NCBI RefSeq assembly: GCF_030272615.1
Contig: NC_081415.1
Span: 233,956,803-234,020,802 of the forward strand
DNA: 64,000 nucleotides
Reading direction: 5' to 3'
From: Cryptomeria japonica
Lineage: Eukaryota; Streptophyta; Pinopsida; Cupressales; Cupressaceae
Below the pieces are notes generated by a model. The model did not search any database. It saw nothing but the letters and a program-made list of their open reading frames with translations, and was not told where the DNA came from. How positions within the stretch are numbered: the stretch's first letter is position 1; every line of letters starts with the position of its first letter. Both the position numbers and the translations under genes were made by a program. Shown piece by piece: positions 45,529 to 57,110 of the stretch.

Positions 45529-47317
45529 TTAGATGGATGGAAGGTACTTGAAGATGTGTGCCTTTGTTGATCCTGCATAGGGACCTAGAATGGATGGAAG
45601 CGATGATGGGGAAAGCGTATATTTGGATTTAACTAGAGAAATGTAGGATTTATGAGGGATACCAACATCTTGAGAGTGAGAAATGTAGCCATTATAATCA
45701 AGATTTTCTTTTATAGTAGGGGGTTCTAATATACCCTGTTCATGAATGTCTAACCCTTTTCTTTGATAATGGATACTTTGAAAGATCTTTTTAACAAAGG
45801 GTTTCTTCTTACTTTTGATGCTAGAGGCAAATTCATTTTGAGGTGGAGGTGGCTTGCAAGGAATGATAGATCCTTTAGGTGAATATGGAGGAGTATGACA
45901 AGGAGATGAAGGTATACTTTGATCTTGACATGGAAGAGGACCATTGGATAGAGTAGGAAGGGTGTTTGACTCTTTATTTTGAATAGGATCATTTGAAAAG
46001 GTGGACGAGGCATCATGATCTTGCTTAGGAAGTGGATTAGGAATGGGATTTGGAAGGATGATTTGCTTTTGAGATGGAAGCAAGTCATCTTGGAATAAAT
46101 GGAAAGGTATAAGGGGATCATCATGGGATTCTAGGGAAATAGGATCTTTTTCAATCATTAGATGGGATCGAGGAGTTTTGGTGTCTTGATCTTGATTTAT
46201 GGTAGGACTTATTTTTTCATTTTCCAGATTATCCTCTTGACATGGAGTCACTTCTAAGGAAGGGGTAGTGTTTTTGAAAGGCGTAGGGGATTCTTGGAAG
46301 GTCTTGATATTTTGGTATGATGGGGAAGCATTTTGAGTGGCACTCTCTAGAGTGGGTATGTTTGGAATTGGAGTGCATGATGGCATAGGATTTGGGATTT
46401 TTAAATATTTAGAGGAACTTTTATCATTATTAGGATTAACTTGGATTTCCATAGGAGATAGCCCTTGAAGGTAAACATGAGAAGTTTCATTGTTTGAAAG
46501 AGATGGTATGGATTGTTGCTGAGAAATTTTAGGAGATGAAGGCATCATGGAAGGGATGAAGGCTACATATGGAGCCTTGCTAGACATAGGTTCATGATTT
46601 TGATCATGCTTAGAAATAGTTCCTTCTTTTTCTTTAGGTGAGTCATTAGGATCTTCAATTTCAATGACACAATTATCAATGAGATCTTGAATCTTATGTT
46701 TTAAATTCTATGCAATGCGAAGTCTTATGTTCATTTTGTCTATGATATGCACAATACGTACTCAAAAATTCCCATCCCCATGTGGTCTTTTTAGGCAATA
46801 TGATAAGATTGTTCTTAAGAAGCTCTTCCAAAGCTGACTCAATAGATTGCCCCAAAGGTGTAAATTGTCTATCTAGGGAATAGATGTCTTTTTGTCTTGG
46901 TGAAGGTGTTTTGTGATCTTGTTTGAGATTTGGCTTTTGATTGTCAATTATTTGTTGGTATTTGATTGTCAAATCATATAATTGTTTTAGCATTCCTTGA
47001 AGATTCTCACTCTTGATATCATGCATTTGTTTTTCAAATGGAGTCATTGATTTATTTTGTTGGATTTCCATGTCATATATTTATTTCTTGATATCTTGAA
47101 ACATTTGAGCCAAGGCAACCATTGGGATTGGAGCTAAGGTATACATGAGATTCTTACTTTTGTCAAAAAAAATTAGAAGAGCTTCTGGTTTGAACAGACA
47201 TTTACAACCGACAGGACCGAGAGCTAGATGTGTTGCAGAAGTCAAGATCAAATTGGAGCTAGTTGTTCGTTTAACGTAGTGATTGAGTGAAGTAACTAAG
47301 ATCTGGTCTAGTTTCAA
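45529..47317 (-). pseudogene. N3 gag
   Basis: Read on the minus strand. A frame from about 47317 with one stop at 47081 runs into a region with predicted helices and, near its end, a Cys-x2-His-x5-His-x4-Cys finger (Cys-Ala-Tyr-His, about 46735-46780) of the type in plant Tat/Athila-class gypsy gag. One extra A in an A run near 46698 shifts the frame. The next 352 open codons (46587-45529) are Pro/Ser/Asn-rich, low-complexity and acidic. The true start is uncertain; an ATG near 47137 (Met-Val-Ala-Leu-Ala-Gln-Met) is a good candidate by family resemblance. Role by family: capsid and RNA packaging. Confidence 0.75.
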
Positions 47318-49222
47318 GAATGATCTATCCTGTGTAAGATGTTATCTAAGTTAACTTAGGTTTGATAAGATGTTGTTTGGACTAGCTTAAAGATGATTGA
47401 CAAAATCGTGCAACTCAATGACAGAGGTACACTATCAAAGTTGTTTATGCTCTGAAGGATGATAACCAGTTTTAGGCTTGTTGTAGACTGATCTATGAAA
47501 TTTTGACTATTTTGACTAACAAGATCAGGAATTCATATGACAGAGGATTGGACAGAGACAAGATTTTGACTGACAAAGTTTCAATGATTGACGACTACCA
47601 ATTTTTGATAAGGACTGATATTTTGATGACTAACATAGATTAGTTTGGACACGAACAAAGTTTATCACTGAATTCTTTTATATTGTTTGATTTGTTTTCT
47701 CTAGTTTCAATATTTCAATTTTAGTTTTAGGGATGAAAACATAGAAAACACGCAAGATATATAATAATTCAATCACAACACGCTAAACCTATGGAAGTTG
47801 GCTTAGAGAAGAAAACCTTTGGTTGCTGACTTAGGTACACACCCAATAGCTAATCAGAATACGGTCGTTGAGTCTCACACAATGGATTCTCAATGCCGTA
47901 TTAGCCGACTCCAAACACTAATGGGGGCACGATATGGCAAGTATCTTGGGAGAGTTACTATCTCTCTCGCACAAAGATTATCAACCTTTCGAAGGTGAAT
48001 TAGGTAGCTTCTTTCTTATAGTTCTTAGTCAAGAATTCCATTTGAAATTACCCCTTGAAGTCATGCAAGCATGATTGAGGCCTATAGCCCGACAAGGTAC
48101 TAAAACAAGTTGTAGTCACGTAAACGTGATTGAGACCGCGAGGCCCTACAAAATGCTCGATATGAGAGATCTCAAAGAGAAAACTCAAATAATCCCATCC
48201 TCTGAGACTTTAATCACCAGAGGCCTATTTATTATAGTGAGTTGGAATGCTCAGGTCCAACTGTACTCACTTGGGTCATTCTCACAGGGTGATTACTTTT
48301 TCCCACTATGATAGGCCCACTAAAGGTACACAAATCTCAAAACTTAGAAAAAAGCTTCGAGGGTCTAGATTTCTGATTGTCTGTAAGAGACAAGAACATA
48401 CTCTCCTACCTCTCAGATTTTTCTAAAAACACAAAAGACAAATTTCTTCATTAACCAGATAACAAGTTAGGTGCCTAGAAAAAATAAATTTAAAAAATAC
48501 ATGATGTTTGGTTGATTCTCTTTAGCAACCTGCAAAAACAATGCATCAGTAGTCATGTTGTTTTTTTTATTCTTTGATAGGCGTATGTTTGATTGATAAA
48601 TTCTTTGTCAAGAAAACTTGCAAACATTAAAAGCCCAAAATTAGTTGCTAAAATAACATAAAAAAAAATCATCAAAAAAAAATTCTAGCATGCAAACTGG
48701 AAATTAAACTAATCTAACAAGAATTTTCCATTTTTTATGACTATCCTAGTTATGACAGTTTTGATAGTACTGCACTCTCTCATTTATAACTTTTGAAACA
48801 TAGATAATTTGGAAAATCTCTTCAATGGAAATGTGGAAAACTTGGTTTTACAAAACATATTAAAATGTTGTTTAGATCCAATTATTAAATAAAAAGTTAT
48901 GCCCTCTGAATAGAGACCCTTTTTGACTGTCACAGAAGAATAAGTAAAATGATAGTACTGCACTCTATCATTCATAACTTTCAAACTAAATATTCTTAGG
49001 AAAATCCCTTTGGTTAACCTGTATATAACTTGTCTTTCAACAACATATCAAAAATTGGTTTAGATCCAATGGTTCAATAAAAAGTTATTCTCTCCAAACC
49101 GAGACCATTTTTTACTATCATAGAAGAACAAACAAAAAGAAAGATTTTTGTTTGCAAATTTAACACAATGTTTATTAGTTATAAAAACCAAACATTAAAT
49201 TTGTTCAAGAAAGATTAGAAAT
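47318..49222. other. N3 5' untranslated region, no coding recognised
   Basis: About 1.9 kb lies between the primer site and gag. The open frames here are short and unrecognised. A long leader is common in large plant gypsy elements. Two similar segments near 48775-48975 and 48985-49135 form a diverged direct repeat. Confidence 0.6.
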
Positions 49223-49259
49223 CTTGTAGTTGTGGGTTCAAGCCCCATGGTGGGTGCCA
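49223..49259 (-). promoter_or_regulatory. N3 primer site matching the tRNA-Lys 3' half
   Basis: On the plus strand this reads as the T arm, acceptor strand and CCA of a plant tRNA-Lys (GGGTTCAAGCCCC loop region, then GGTGGGTGCCA). From memory of plant tRNA-Lys(CUU) it differs at about five sites, each a C/T or G/A change. It lies four bases from the 5' LTR, so on the minus strand it is the primer site. The complementarity is about twice as long as a usual 18-nt site. Confidence 0.8.
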
Positions 49260-49263
49260 AAAA

Positions 49264-50260
49264 TGGTGTGGCATGAAAAGTGGACCCATTGCCTTCTAGT
49301 AGTTGCGAGTTTAGATTGCTCTCAGATTGCTAAGCTATCCAGTGACTAGAAAACACCTAAACGAAGGATTTAATCTATATGACCATGAATATGAATTAAA
49401 TGGATGCGAGATTTAAGCTAGATATGCAAGATTAATCTAACATGATTTAAGCAATATATGAATATTTAAGCTAAATGATTTAAGCAATATGAAATAACTA
49501 ATATGCAATATCTCAATGCAAATTCTCAATGAACCTAGAGAAAAAACAATATAATAACAATATATTGTCCAGGATATTGGAATGAGAGATGAGAGCCTGA
49601 ATTTATAGAAAATTCAGAAAGAAACCAACGGCTAAGATCAAATGATGATGAGCGATCAAGATTTTCCAATAGGAAACACAATCCAGGTGAATTGATGTGA
49701 TTGGATGCTTTTCTCAGTTTTAAAGGAAATTGAACTAAAATTAAGATGAAATCAAGAAAAACCTGATTTATTCTCTATTTCATTCAATTTTAATATTTAA
49801 TTGTTTTAATTGCTTTCTTTGAGATTATTTATCAATTTTTAATTTGTTTTTTTCAAGATTATCTCCAATTGATTTCTTTTCTCAAATTTTAATTCTTTTG
49901 TGGTCAATTAATTCCTTTTTTGATTTGTTTCCTTTTTTGAAGATTTATGACAATTTTTATTTATTTTTCAAATTAATTCCTCTTTTTGATGATTTAATGG
50001 CAAATTAATTTATTTAATTAAATATGCTAGGATATTTAATAAAATAAATAAGATCTTTGTTTAAAATGATTTACTTGGAATGATCAATTAATTAAATAAA
50101 TATTTAATTGATATTGAGTGATTGATTTTGCCATGTGACATTGATGATTAAAGAATTAACTGTGTGCTCAAGATTTATTTGATTGCCTTTGGTTAGGACC
50201 TTGGTGGCGTTGTCGAGATTAGGGGCCCATGGTTTAGATGATCATTTTTAGGGTATTACA
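49264..50260 (-). repeat. N3 5' LTR (997 bp)
   Basis: On the minus strand it reads TGTAATACCC (50260) to CACACCA (49264). It is the cleaner copy, without the LINE, and holds the empty LINE target near 50001-50019. Confidence 0.92.
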
Positions 50261-50380
50261 ATATCCTCTATGAGAAACGTTTGACATTTCTTGGCACTTA
50301 GATGTTTTCTTTTTCACATCTAGTGTTGCCATCAATGCCAAAGGGGGAGATTGTTGGCAATATGGAGGAATTGCTTATAT
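50261..50380 (+). mobile_element. K: 3' end after N3 and start of its LTR
   Basis: It continues the Sirevirus-like noncoding region (CATTTCTTGGCACTTAGATG, as in R4 near 33080), a tract at 50340-50349, then TGTTGGCAATATGG at 50352, the LTR start seen in R2. Similarity to the R2 LTR fades after about 30 bases, so the LTR is truncated. Confidence 0.72.
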
Positions 50381-50692
50381 CTTACAATAATCAATTTATG
50401 TACACACTATCACACGTCTTGATACAAAAGTTTCTTTGCAAACTGAGCCTTTTGCTTTGTAATTTGGTATTTTTCTTTTTCATGACTCAAGCGAACCTTA
50501 CTAGGCTAGCAGTCATGATTATCTCTCTCTCTTTCCTCTCTCTTTTGATGTTCCCTTTTTCTTGTTATTGAAGTAGTAAGATCCTAAAGTCCATTAGGGG
50601 CTCAGTGTGCCTTGTCTCTTTGATGTTTTGATGAAATTTTTTCAATGCAAACCTTTGTACTTTTTTGAAAGTATGCTTAGTCTCATACTCCC

Positions 50693-51340
50693 ACTAGTGG
50701 GGGCTAAATGTAGCATCCTAAATTGTACTCGCCTACAATTTTGTCCTCACTTAGTCCTCACTTTGGTGTTCATCCTTTAAGGCCTAATTGAAGCTCTAAT
50801 TCTACTCACACTAGCTACCAAACTCAAATTTGCACTACCTACACTTTTCGCCCCTTAATCTTGGGACCCTGATGTCCAAGACCATGGTGTTGGGTGCCAT
50901 GGTCCTCTCAAAAAGGGCCCATTGTGGGGCCTTATAATGTCACTGAGTTTGAGCGGGAACCTAGATTTTGTGATGACTTGTGTTAGAATTTTTTTATTTT
51001 TACCAACAAGTATAAAAGGAGGTCTGCCCTTATCATTTTGATATTGGACATTCATAATTCAAATTCATCATCAAGCAAAGTTGAGATCTACATTCAAGTG
51101 AGAAAACAATCAGTCTTCTATCAAGCATCGACAAAAAAGCAAAGTAAAGATTCAAGCATTGGAGATGACGTTCATGTTTTATGTTTTATGAAGACCATCT
51201 ACATGAAATTCTAATTCCTTGTGAAGATTAAAAAAATTCATAAAAGGTATATTATTAGTGTTTCAAACATTTTCAGCCTTTCCCTCAAAAGGAAAGCATT
51301 TCATTATAGTACTTCATTTATATTTCAATTATATTTCATG
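50693..51340 (+). repeat. R6: purine tract and LTR of an unclassified element
   Basis: A purine-rich TAGTGGGGGCTAAA (50695-50708) directly precedes TGTAGCATCC at 50709, the usual layout of a polypurine tract and a 3' LTR. A TATA box (TATAAAAGG at 51011) supports an LTR promoter. The right end is uncertain and set near a TTTCA at about 51340. The stretch 50381-50692 would be its internal 3' end; no coding is seen there. Confidence 0.5.
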
Positions 51341-52308
51341 GTTGATTCTAGAACTGGGGCTTGACCTAAAGCAAACCCCTATTCCCAACCATTTTTTTCT
51401 TTTTACTATGTCCAGGAAGAGGTACTGAGCTATGTTTTAGAGGATCAACGAGATTCACAGAGACGAATGAGATCCCTTTGAATGGTGAAAATTTTGGAGG
51501 ACCAATGCGACCACCACCATGGTCTTGATAATTCAGGCCGAATTTTGGGGAGCAGATCTGAATACTCATCTACTGCTTAGATCCAGGTTTGTGGATTCGT
51601 TTGACAACTATAGCTCATTTTTTATGCATAATTGCTTCAATAATGGACACCATTGTACCCTAATATTTAATTGATTAAAAAATTCAATTCCAAGGGAAAG
51701 AAGAGTCCCACTTAGGAGGCCTCGAATCAGATCAGAATCTAGGTCTATTAGGTTTAGATCTATCAAATTCACATCGTTCCATAATGTAATGATGATTAAA
51801 CAAAATTAGTGGTTTTATTACATTTAATGGTGAAACCCTAATTTTCTCACTTTAAAGGGCTCAATACTATTTTTGGGAGTTAAATTCCATATATGATGGT
51901 TGCATTAAATAAGTAGGGCACACACATATAATTACATCAACTTGACCCATGGTTTATAACTCATGGAGTAAGACCATGCTTTTAGAAGTCATTTGTGGAT
52001 TCTTGGTTGCCTCTTTCTATAAATTCAAGCCTTGGGACAAAATTTCATATGGTTTTTGCATGAAAGATATATGTTATTAGAACTGTTCTTGATAGAGTTT
52101 AAGATCTCTTGATAAAACACACACATTCTTTTTGTATTGTAATATTTTACTAATACTATAATCAAAGTGGTGATATTGTTTGTTGGGGGTTTTCCCAAAA
52201 GGGTTTTTTAGGGTATATCTTGTGTTATTATTTTTTAAAATTTGTATTGATCTTCTAAAACTTACTTGCAATATTCTTCTCATTAGGATTACCTAGTTTC
52301 TTTTCATT
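51341..52308 (+). other. Noncoding stretch, right part probably a decayed R1-like LTR
   Basis: No gene is supported. From about 52170 the GGGGGTTTTCCC / AAAAGGGTTTT words resemble the end of the R1 LTR, and the stretch ends just before a primer-like site, so the right part is probably an old R1-like LTR whose left end I cannot fix. Confidence 0.45.
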
Positions 52309-52320
52309 TGGTATTAGAGT
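52309..52320 (+). promoter_or_regulatory. R10 primer-binding site (degenerate)
   Basis: TGGTATTAGAGT, the initiator tRNA-Met site with two changes, lies before a decayed copia gag. Confidence 0.65.
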
Positions 52321-52431
52321 TAGATAGCTTGTTAAATATATGAGAGGGGTAAACATTTTGGCCTTGTAGTACTAGTATTTTCTTAAGGGGAGATCTACTT
52401 AGGTGGATCTTTATTTTTTATGTATAAAGAA

Positions 52432-52800
52432 ATGATCACATATAGAATAAATATTGAGAAATCAAATGAGACAACCTTTATGCTATTGAAACTCAAGATG
52501 GAGGATCTCATAGTGGATCATGATTAATGGTTTGTTGAGATTGATCAAAAGCCCATAATAATGGCCTACAAAGAGTAGGACATGTGAAACAATAATTATA
52601 GATCTATTGCTCTTAAATATCTATAGAAAGGACATTGCTAAGAAATTATGGGATAATATTATAGCTATGTATTAAACTAAGTCCATGTTGATAATTTTTT
52701 TTTGTGAAAGAGGTTTTATCCTTTGAAAAAATTTGATGATTGTTTAGTGAATGAACACTTGAATGATTTCAATAACATGGTCAATTAATTGGCATTGTAG
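52432..52800 (+). pseudogene. R10: decayed Tork-like copia gag N-terminus
   Basis: From the ATG at 52432 the translation resembles the R1 gag start (Leu-Lys-Met-Glu-Asp-Leu near 52490, as in R1 near 1190). The match goes on through the Leu-Asn-Asp-Phe-Asn-Asn-Met-Val segment (about 52755) with many stops and frameshifts. Nothing of pol follows. Confidence 0.65.
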
Positions 52801-54165
52801 ACACAATAAAGTATGTAAAGGAAATTCAATAAAAATATTTGTCAATCTTATTAACAATATGGTCTAAAATAAATACACTAAAAAAAATCTCAAATGCACT
52901 AGAATAGTCAAATGCGTAACTAAGTTTGTAAATACAACACACTTATCTCAACTGACACATTTATCAAATGTGACAATCTATTTGTGAATTCATAAAATAA
53001 ATTGCAAATGCATTAAATATGAATGTATATGCAACATAGTTAATTTTGGACTCCTTAGGACCTATCAAACACCTAGCGATAAATGCACATTAATGACAAG
53101 ATAGGATCAAGTACTTACCACATCGCGTGACCCAATAAATTTCATGTTTACAAAAACCCAAATTTCCTCCAAATGCAATTTCACTTCAACTCCTACATCA
53201 AATGTTGAAAATCCTTAACTAACAATAACTCTCAGTTCCCATTAGTGAGTCAACAATCACGTTTTTTCTAACTAATTAGTTCGTCCACTCTTTTTGAAAT
53301 CACCTTTTTTTGACTAATCAATCAATTCTCCTAATTGGTCAATCAAGTCAATTAAATGAGTAAAATTCTCAATCAAAGTCTATTACATTGTGTATTTGTC
53401 TGCCACCAACATGTCTCATGAATCCTCAACCATTGATCAACTTTGTTTTCAAATCGATCTCGACCGTCAATTCAAGAATTATTCTTTATTGCATTAATAA
53501 TTATTTATTTTAGTTAATATTTTGGTTATAATTTTATATTTAATATTTTTTTAAACATCTTTTAATTAAGTATATTTTTATATATTATTTTATTTTCTTT
53601 GTAATTTCTTTTCTTTTATTTGATTTTTTTTTTTGACTTTTTTTACATTTTTAGATATATTTCATCCTCTTTCATTCCTATTTTTTTCACATTTTTTTGC
53701 ATATATTTAATTTTCAGTCTCTCTTCCTTTTCTTGTCTATTTTGTATTTTTGCTCTCTCTATACATTTCATTTTCATTAATATTATTTTTAATTTATTTT
53801 ATTGTTATCTTTCTTTTTTATTATTTTACATATATTTTTATTTCCTCTTCTTTAGTTGCACTATCCAACTAATATTTATTTTACATCTTATATATATATA
53901 TATTCTATATTTATTGTACTATCTAACTAATATATATTTATTGTTTCATTTCTTTTGTTTTTCTTTATTGTTATATATTTATTTTATATATTTTTTTTCA
54001 TTATATATCATTTAATTCATGTTATTTCATTTCATTTTCTTTACCATCTTATTTCATTTTACATCATTTTAATTTATTACATTTCATTTTTAGGTATTAT
54101 CTCTTTGCTTATTTTTTAATTTCTTTCCTCTCCACTTGACACTTGTCCTAAATTGGTATCGGTTG
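52801..54165. other. AT-rich filler, T-rich from 53530
   Basis: No gene recognised. 53490-54130 is strongly T-rich on the plus strand, which creates a long Phe/Tyr/Ile-only frame (53620-54015) that I reject as coding. Confidence 0.7.
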
Positions 54166-54177
54166 CACACACACACA

Positions 54178-54262
<85 letters not shown>
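54166..54262 (+). repeat. (CA)n followed by (CT)n microsatellite
   Basis: About 7 CA units then about 41 CT units, nearly pure. Confidence 0.97.
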
Positions 54263-54265
<3 letters not shown>

Positions 54266-54505
54266 CTCTCTCTCTTTAGTCTGTCTAGGTCTACAATGTT
54301 AACCAATTGTCTCCTTATGAACTCTATCATCCTAATGATGGGTCACGAAGTGTGATCCGAAATGTTGATGCTAAAACACTCATACAATCAAATCTAGAAG
54401 CATCATAGAATTCATTTGAATGGATTGTGGAAATATACTGACACTGTTAAAATATTTTCTAACACCTGAGCCCCCCAAGTAACAACATTAGTAGTCCATG
54501 TTGCC

Positions 54506-54900
54506 ATGTTTAGCCAAGCTACCACCAAGTGCCTACAAGAGAAATATGATAAATTATTGGAAGAATATATCAGGTCAATTGATGCCTACAATAAAGAAGT
54601 GAAGAAAAATGTTGCTTCCACTTCAATTCCAAGGCCTCTTATTCTTGTGATGCATAGTCCTCCTTATCATACTGCCTCAACATACATAATTGAATTAAAA
54701 AAAAAAATGGCAAGAGAAATTGAAGACTTGGAAGAAGAAAAAGAAGAAGTGCAAAAGGCTAGGAATGATAGTAAAATATAGGCACTAATTGTACTTGAAG
54801 ATGTCTCAAGAATTGAATTAAAAGGGAAACTAATAGGTTCAAGGATACATTATCCAATTTCAAATCATTATGTACAACTTGAAAAAAATGTTAGCAATAT
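54506..54900 (+). pseudogene. Short coiled-coil ORF, unrecognised
   Basis: There are 91 open codons from the ATG at 54506, and similar-looking coding continues past the TAG at 54779 to about 54900. It is Lys/Glu-rich with heptad-like Leu/Ile spacing at both ends. It resembles element-encoded coiled coils in general, but I cannot match it to ORF1 of N1 or N2. It may be a fragment of a retroelement accessory ORF. The segment 54263-54505 before it is unassigned. Confidence 0.35.
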
Positions 54901-55099
54901 GCTCCAATGCTTAAGCTAATAGTTGAAAGGTGGGGACCAAGAAGTAACATGTTGACATTAATAAGTAGAACTGGCTAGTATAATCCCAACATTCCTCTTG
55001 GGCTTAACCCTATAGTGAAAATGGCAGGAATAGTTGAATGCATGCAAATGTGTTAAACATAATATGCATAAAAATTTAGCCTATTCAAACAAACACATG

Positions 55100-55390
55100 C
55101 AAATCTCAAAGGATAAGTAGCTTGATATGTTGATTATTGGTTGGATGTGGTTTCTCATTGATCTAGCAACACGATGACATGATAAGGATGATTAGGTGAT
55201 GAGATGGATAACATAACAATAGCCTATGAAGACATGATTAATATGAGAGAAGAGGCCTCAATTTATGGATTTTTTATTAGAAAATTCAATGGCCAAGATT
55301 AAAAGATATATGAGTGATTGGAATTGCTGGATATTGTTGCTTCTAGGATATGTTTTTGATTAAGGAAAAAATAGGTTTTATAGGGACCCA
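55100..55390. repeat. Diverged fragment similar to N3 LTR
   Basis: Words around 55255-55325 (AGGCCTCAATTTATGG, GAAAATTCAATGGCCAAG) parallel the N3 LTR near 49590-49640. This suggests an old LTR fragment of the same broad family. 54901-55099 holds nothing recognised. Confidence 0.4.
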
Positions 55391-55399
55391 AAACCACAA

Positions 55400-56090
55400 A
55401 GTTTACAATCTAGAAAGAAATATTCAAATAAATTTCACTTAGAAAGGACAACTTCAAAACAAACAACAACAACAACAACAAACCAAAAGCCAACAAAAAG
55501 CCAACACCAGACAAACAAAGCTAACCTAAGGACTTTAAGGTATCAACCATCTCAACTTAGAAGTTGCACATATCTTGGGCTACCTTCTTCAACTTCTAGA
55601 TCTCTTGAGGCAAAGAATCAGCCTTTCTCTTCAGGTTGGCTCTAGTCCTCTTCGAGGGGCCTGAATCCTCTTTATGACTTTTGTCATTATCATCTTCCAA
55701 ATCCATAAACAGGGACCCCTGCTGGGCTTTTTCCAGCTTCTCCCCCATGGTGCCCATAGTAGTAGCAATTTTCTTCAAAATTCTATAGGTATGCTCCATG
55801 ATGGTGTTCTACTTCGCTTCATCATAATTAAATGCGACAACTTTCCCATGAGTGACATCATAGCCGATTAATGCTCTAACATCAGCTCCAAGCTCACTAT
55901 ATTCAGTCGACCCGTTTGTTTGACCCCTTCATTAGCAAATTAATCGACCACCTTATTAGCTTCCCTAAAGATATGGGAATTTCTAACCTTATCAAAGTTG
56001 GATAAGATAAATTTAGCTTCTTCTATCCAACTTTTTATAGTACATGAAGGGAGGGAATTACCAAGAAGGAACTCTATAATGTTTTTGACT
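55400..56090 (-). mobile_element. LINE 3' end with RNase H remnant
   Basis: The minus strand from 56090 encodes Ser-Trp-Ile-Glu-Glu-Ala-Lys-Phe and then Phe-Arg-Glu-Ala-Asn-Lys-Val-Val-Asp (about 55930-55970), typical of the RNase H at the end of plant LINE ORF2. It continues into a charged C-terminal extension (55799-55596). Stops and frame changes are present. The 3' end lies near 55400-55480, with a CAA-repeat run at 55460-55482. On its upstream side it abuts R7 integrase at about 56091. Confidence 0.65.
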
Positions 56091-56091
56091 C

Positions 56092-57110
56092 ATAAGGAGT
56101 CATTCTACTGTTCACCCTTAACTGAACCTGGTTTAAAGTGTAGACAGTAGTATGAACTTCTTCCTTCCAGTATATATCTGGTATGTTGGCATCATTCAAC
56201 ATTGACCTGGAAATCTCCTTTACTATCCTATTTTTCCTCTCCACCACCCCATTTTGTTGAGGTATCCTTGCATTTGAAATCTGTCTTCGAATTTCATGTT
56301 TCTCACAGTAGTTAACAAATTCATTTGAAGAAAATTCTCCACCCCGGTCAGATCTTAATCACTTTAACCGATGTCCACTTTCATTTTCCACCATCTTCCT
56401 AAAAATTTTGAATCTCTCAAATGCTTGTGACTTGTCATGCAGGAAGGTTACCCAAGTCATTCCTGAGTAATAATCTATAAACAATCCGAAATACCTTTCT
56501 CCGGCCAAATCTCTTGTCCATGTTAGCCCACATAAGTCAGTATGTATCGACTCCAAAGGTCTCAAGGTGTTATATTCTTTTATTTTAAAAATGACCTTTC
56601 CTTTCTTACCTCTCACACACTCATCACAAAATGTGCTTTCCAGTTTTACGATCCGAGGTATGTTTCTCACATAGCGGTTCTTGCTTATCTTCATCAGATT
56701 GTCAAAATTCACATGGCCTAGTCTCCAATGCCACAACCAACTTTCATCAACCTGTCCCATCATGCATTGGGACTCATAACATTCCTTCAGATTATAGACA
56801 TTACCCTCTATTCTCTTTCCTTCTACCACCACCTGATCGATACTCTACATCCTTATCTAGCAATCGGTAGAATCAAATGAGAAATTGTACCCTTTGTCAC
56901 ACATCTGACTTAAACTCAACATGTTATGTTTCAAACCTTCCACATAATACACATCAATATTCAGTGTACCCCGACCTTTGATTTTGATGGAGGAGTTATC
57001 ACCGAACCGGATTGAACCACCATCCCAATCATCAAGCTTGATGAACTTTTTCTTATCTCCGGTTATGTGATTTGAGCAACCACTATCAACTACCCATAAA
57101 TTCCCCCTTT
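56092..57110 (-). pseudogene. R7 protease and integrase N-terminal part
   Basis: Protease Asp-Ser-Gly-Cys-Ser-Asn-His (about 57065-57095) is intact. Then come the protease-integrase linker and an open stretch (56832-56359) with the integrase HHCC finger (Trp-His-Trp-Arg-Leu-Gly-His, then Cys-Asp-Glu-Cys) and the first core Asp (His-Thr-Asp-Leu-Cys-Gly). Then Arg-Gly-Gly-Glu-Phe (about 56335) and Val-Val-Glu-Arg-Lys-Asn (about 56245). Coding stops at the junction with LINE sequence. Confidence 0.87.

Larger units (their letters stand above)
39719..50260 (-). mobile_element. N3: minus-strand gypsy-type element with gag but no visible pol
   Basis: Orientation follows from the minus-strand gag, the primer site beside the right LTR and the purine tract beside the left LTR. 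The LTRs read TGTAATACCC...CACCA on the minus strand, a start common in plant gypsy elements. The target copies are atatt (39714-39718) and atatc (50261-50265), one mismatch. The left LTR (39719-41681) has gained a LINE, 89 extra bases and a 50-bp duplication; the right LTR (49264-50260) is 997 bp. I find no reverse transcriptase, RNase H or integrase in the 7.6-kb interior, so N3 looks like a gag-only or large-derivative element. Confidence 0.85.

Noticed and set aside
49211-49259. Possible complete tRNA-Lys gene
   Set aside because: Only the 3' half matches; no D arm or 5' acceptor strand is found upstream, and the position is that of a primer site.
52801-53500. Possible host gene exon
   Set aside because: No open frame, splice pattern or protein similarity that I can support.
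53620-54015. 131-codon open frame
   Set aside because: Composed almost only of Phe, Tyr, Ile, Leu and Ser from a T-rich tract; a compositional artefact.
54148-54330. Arg-Glu repeat frame on the minus strand
   Set aside because: It is a translation of the (CT)n microsatellite.
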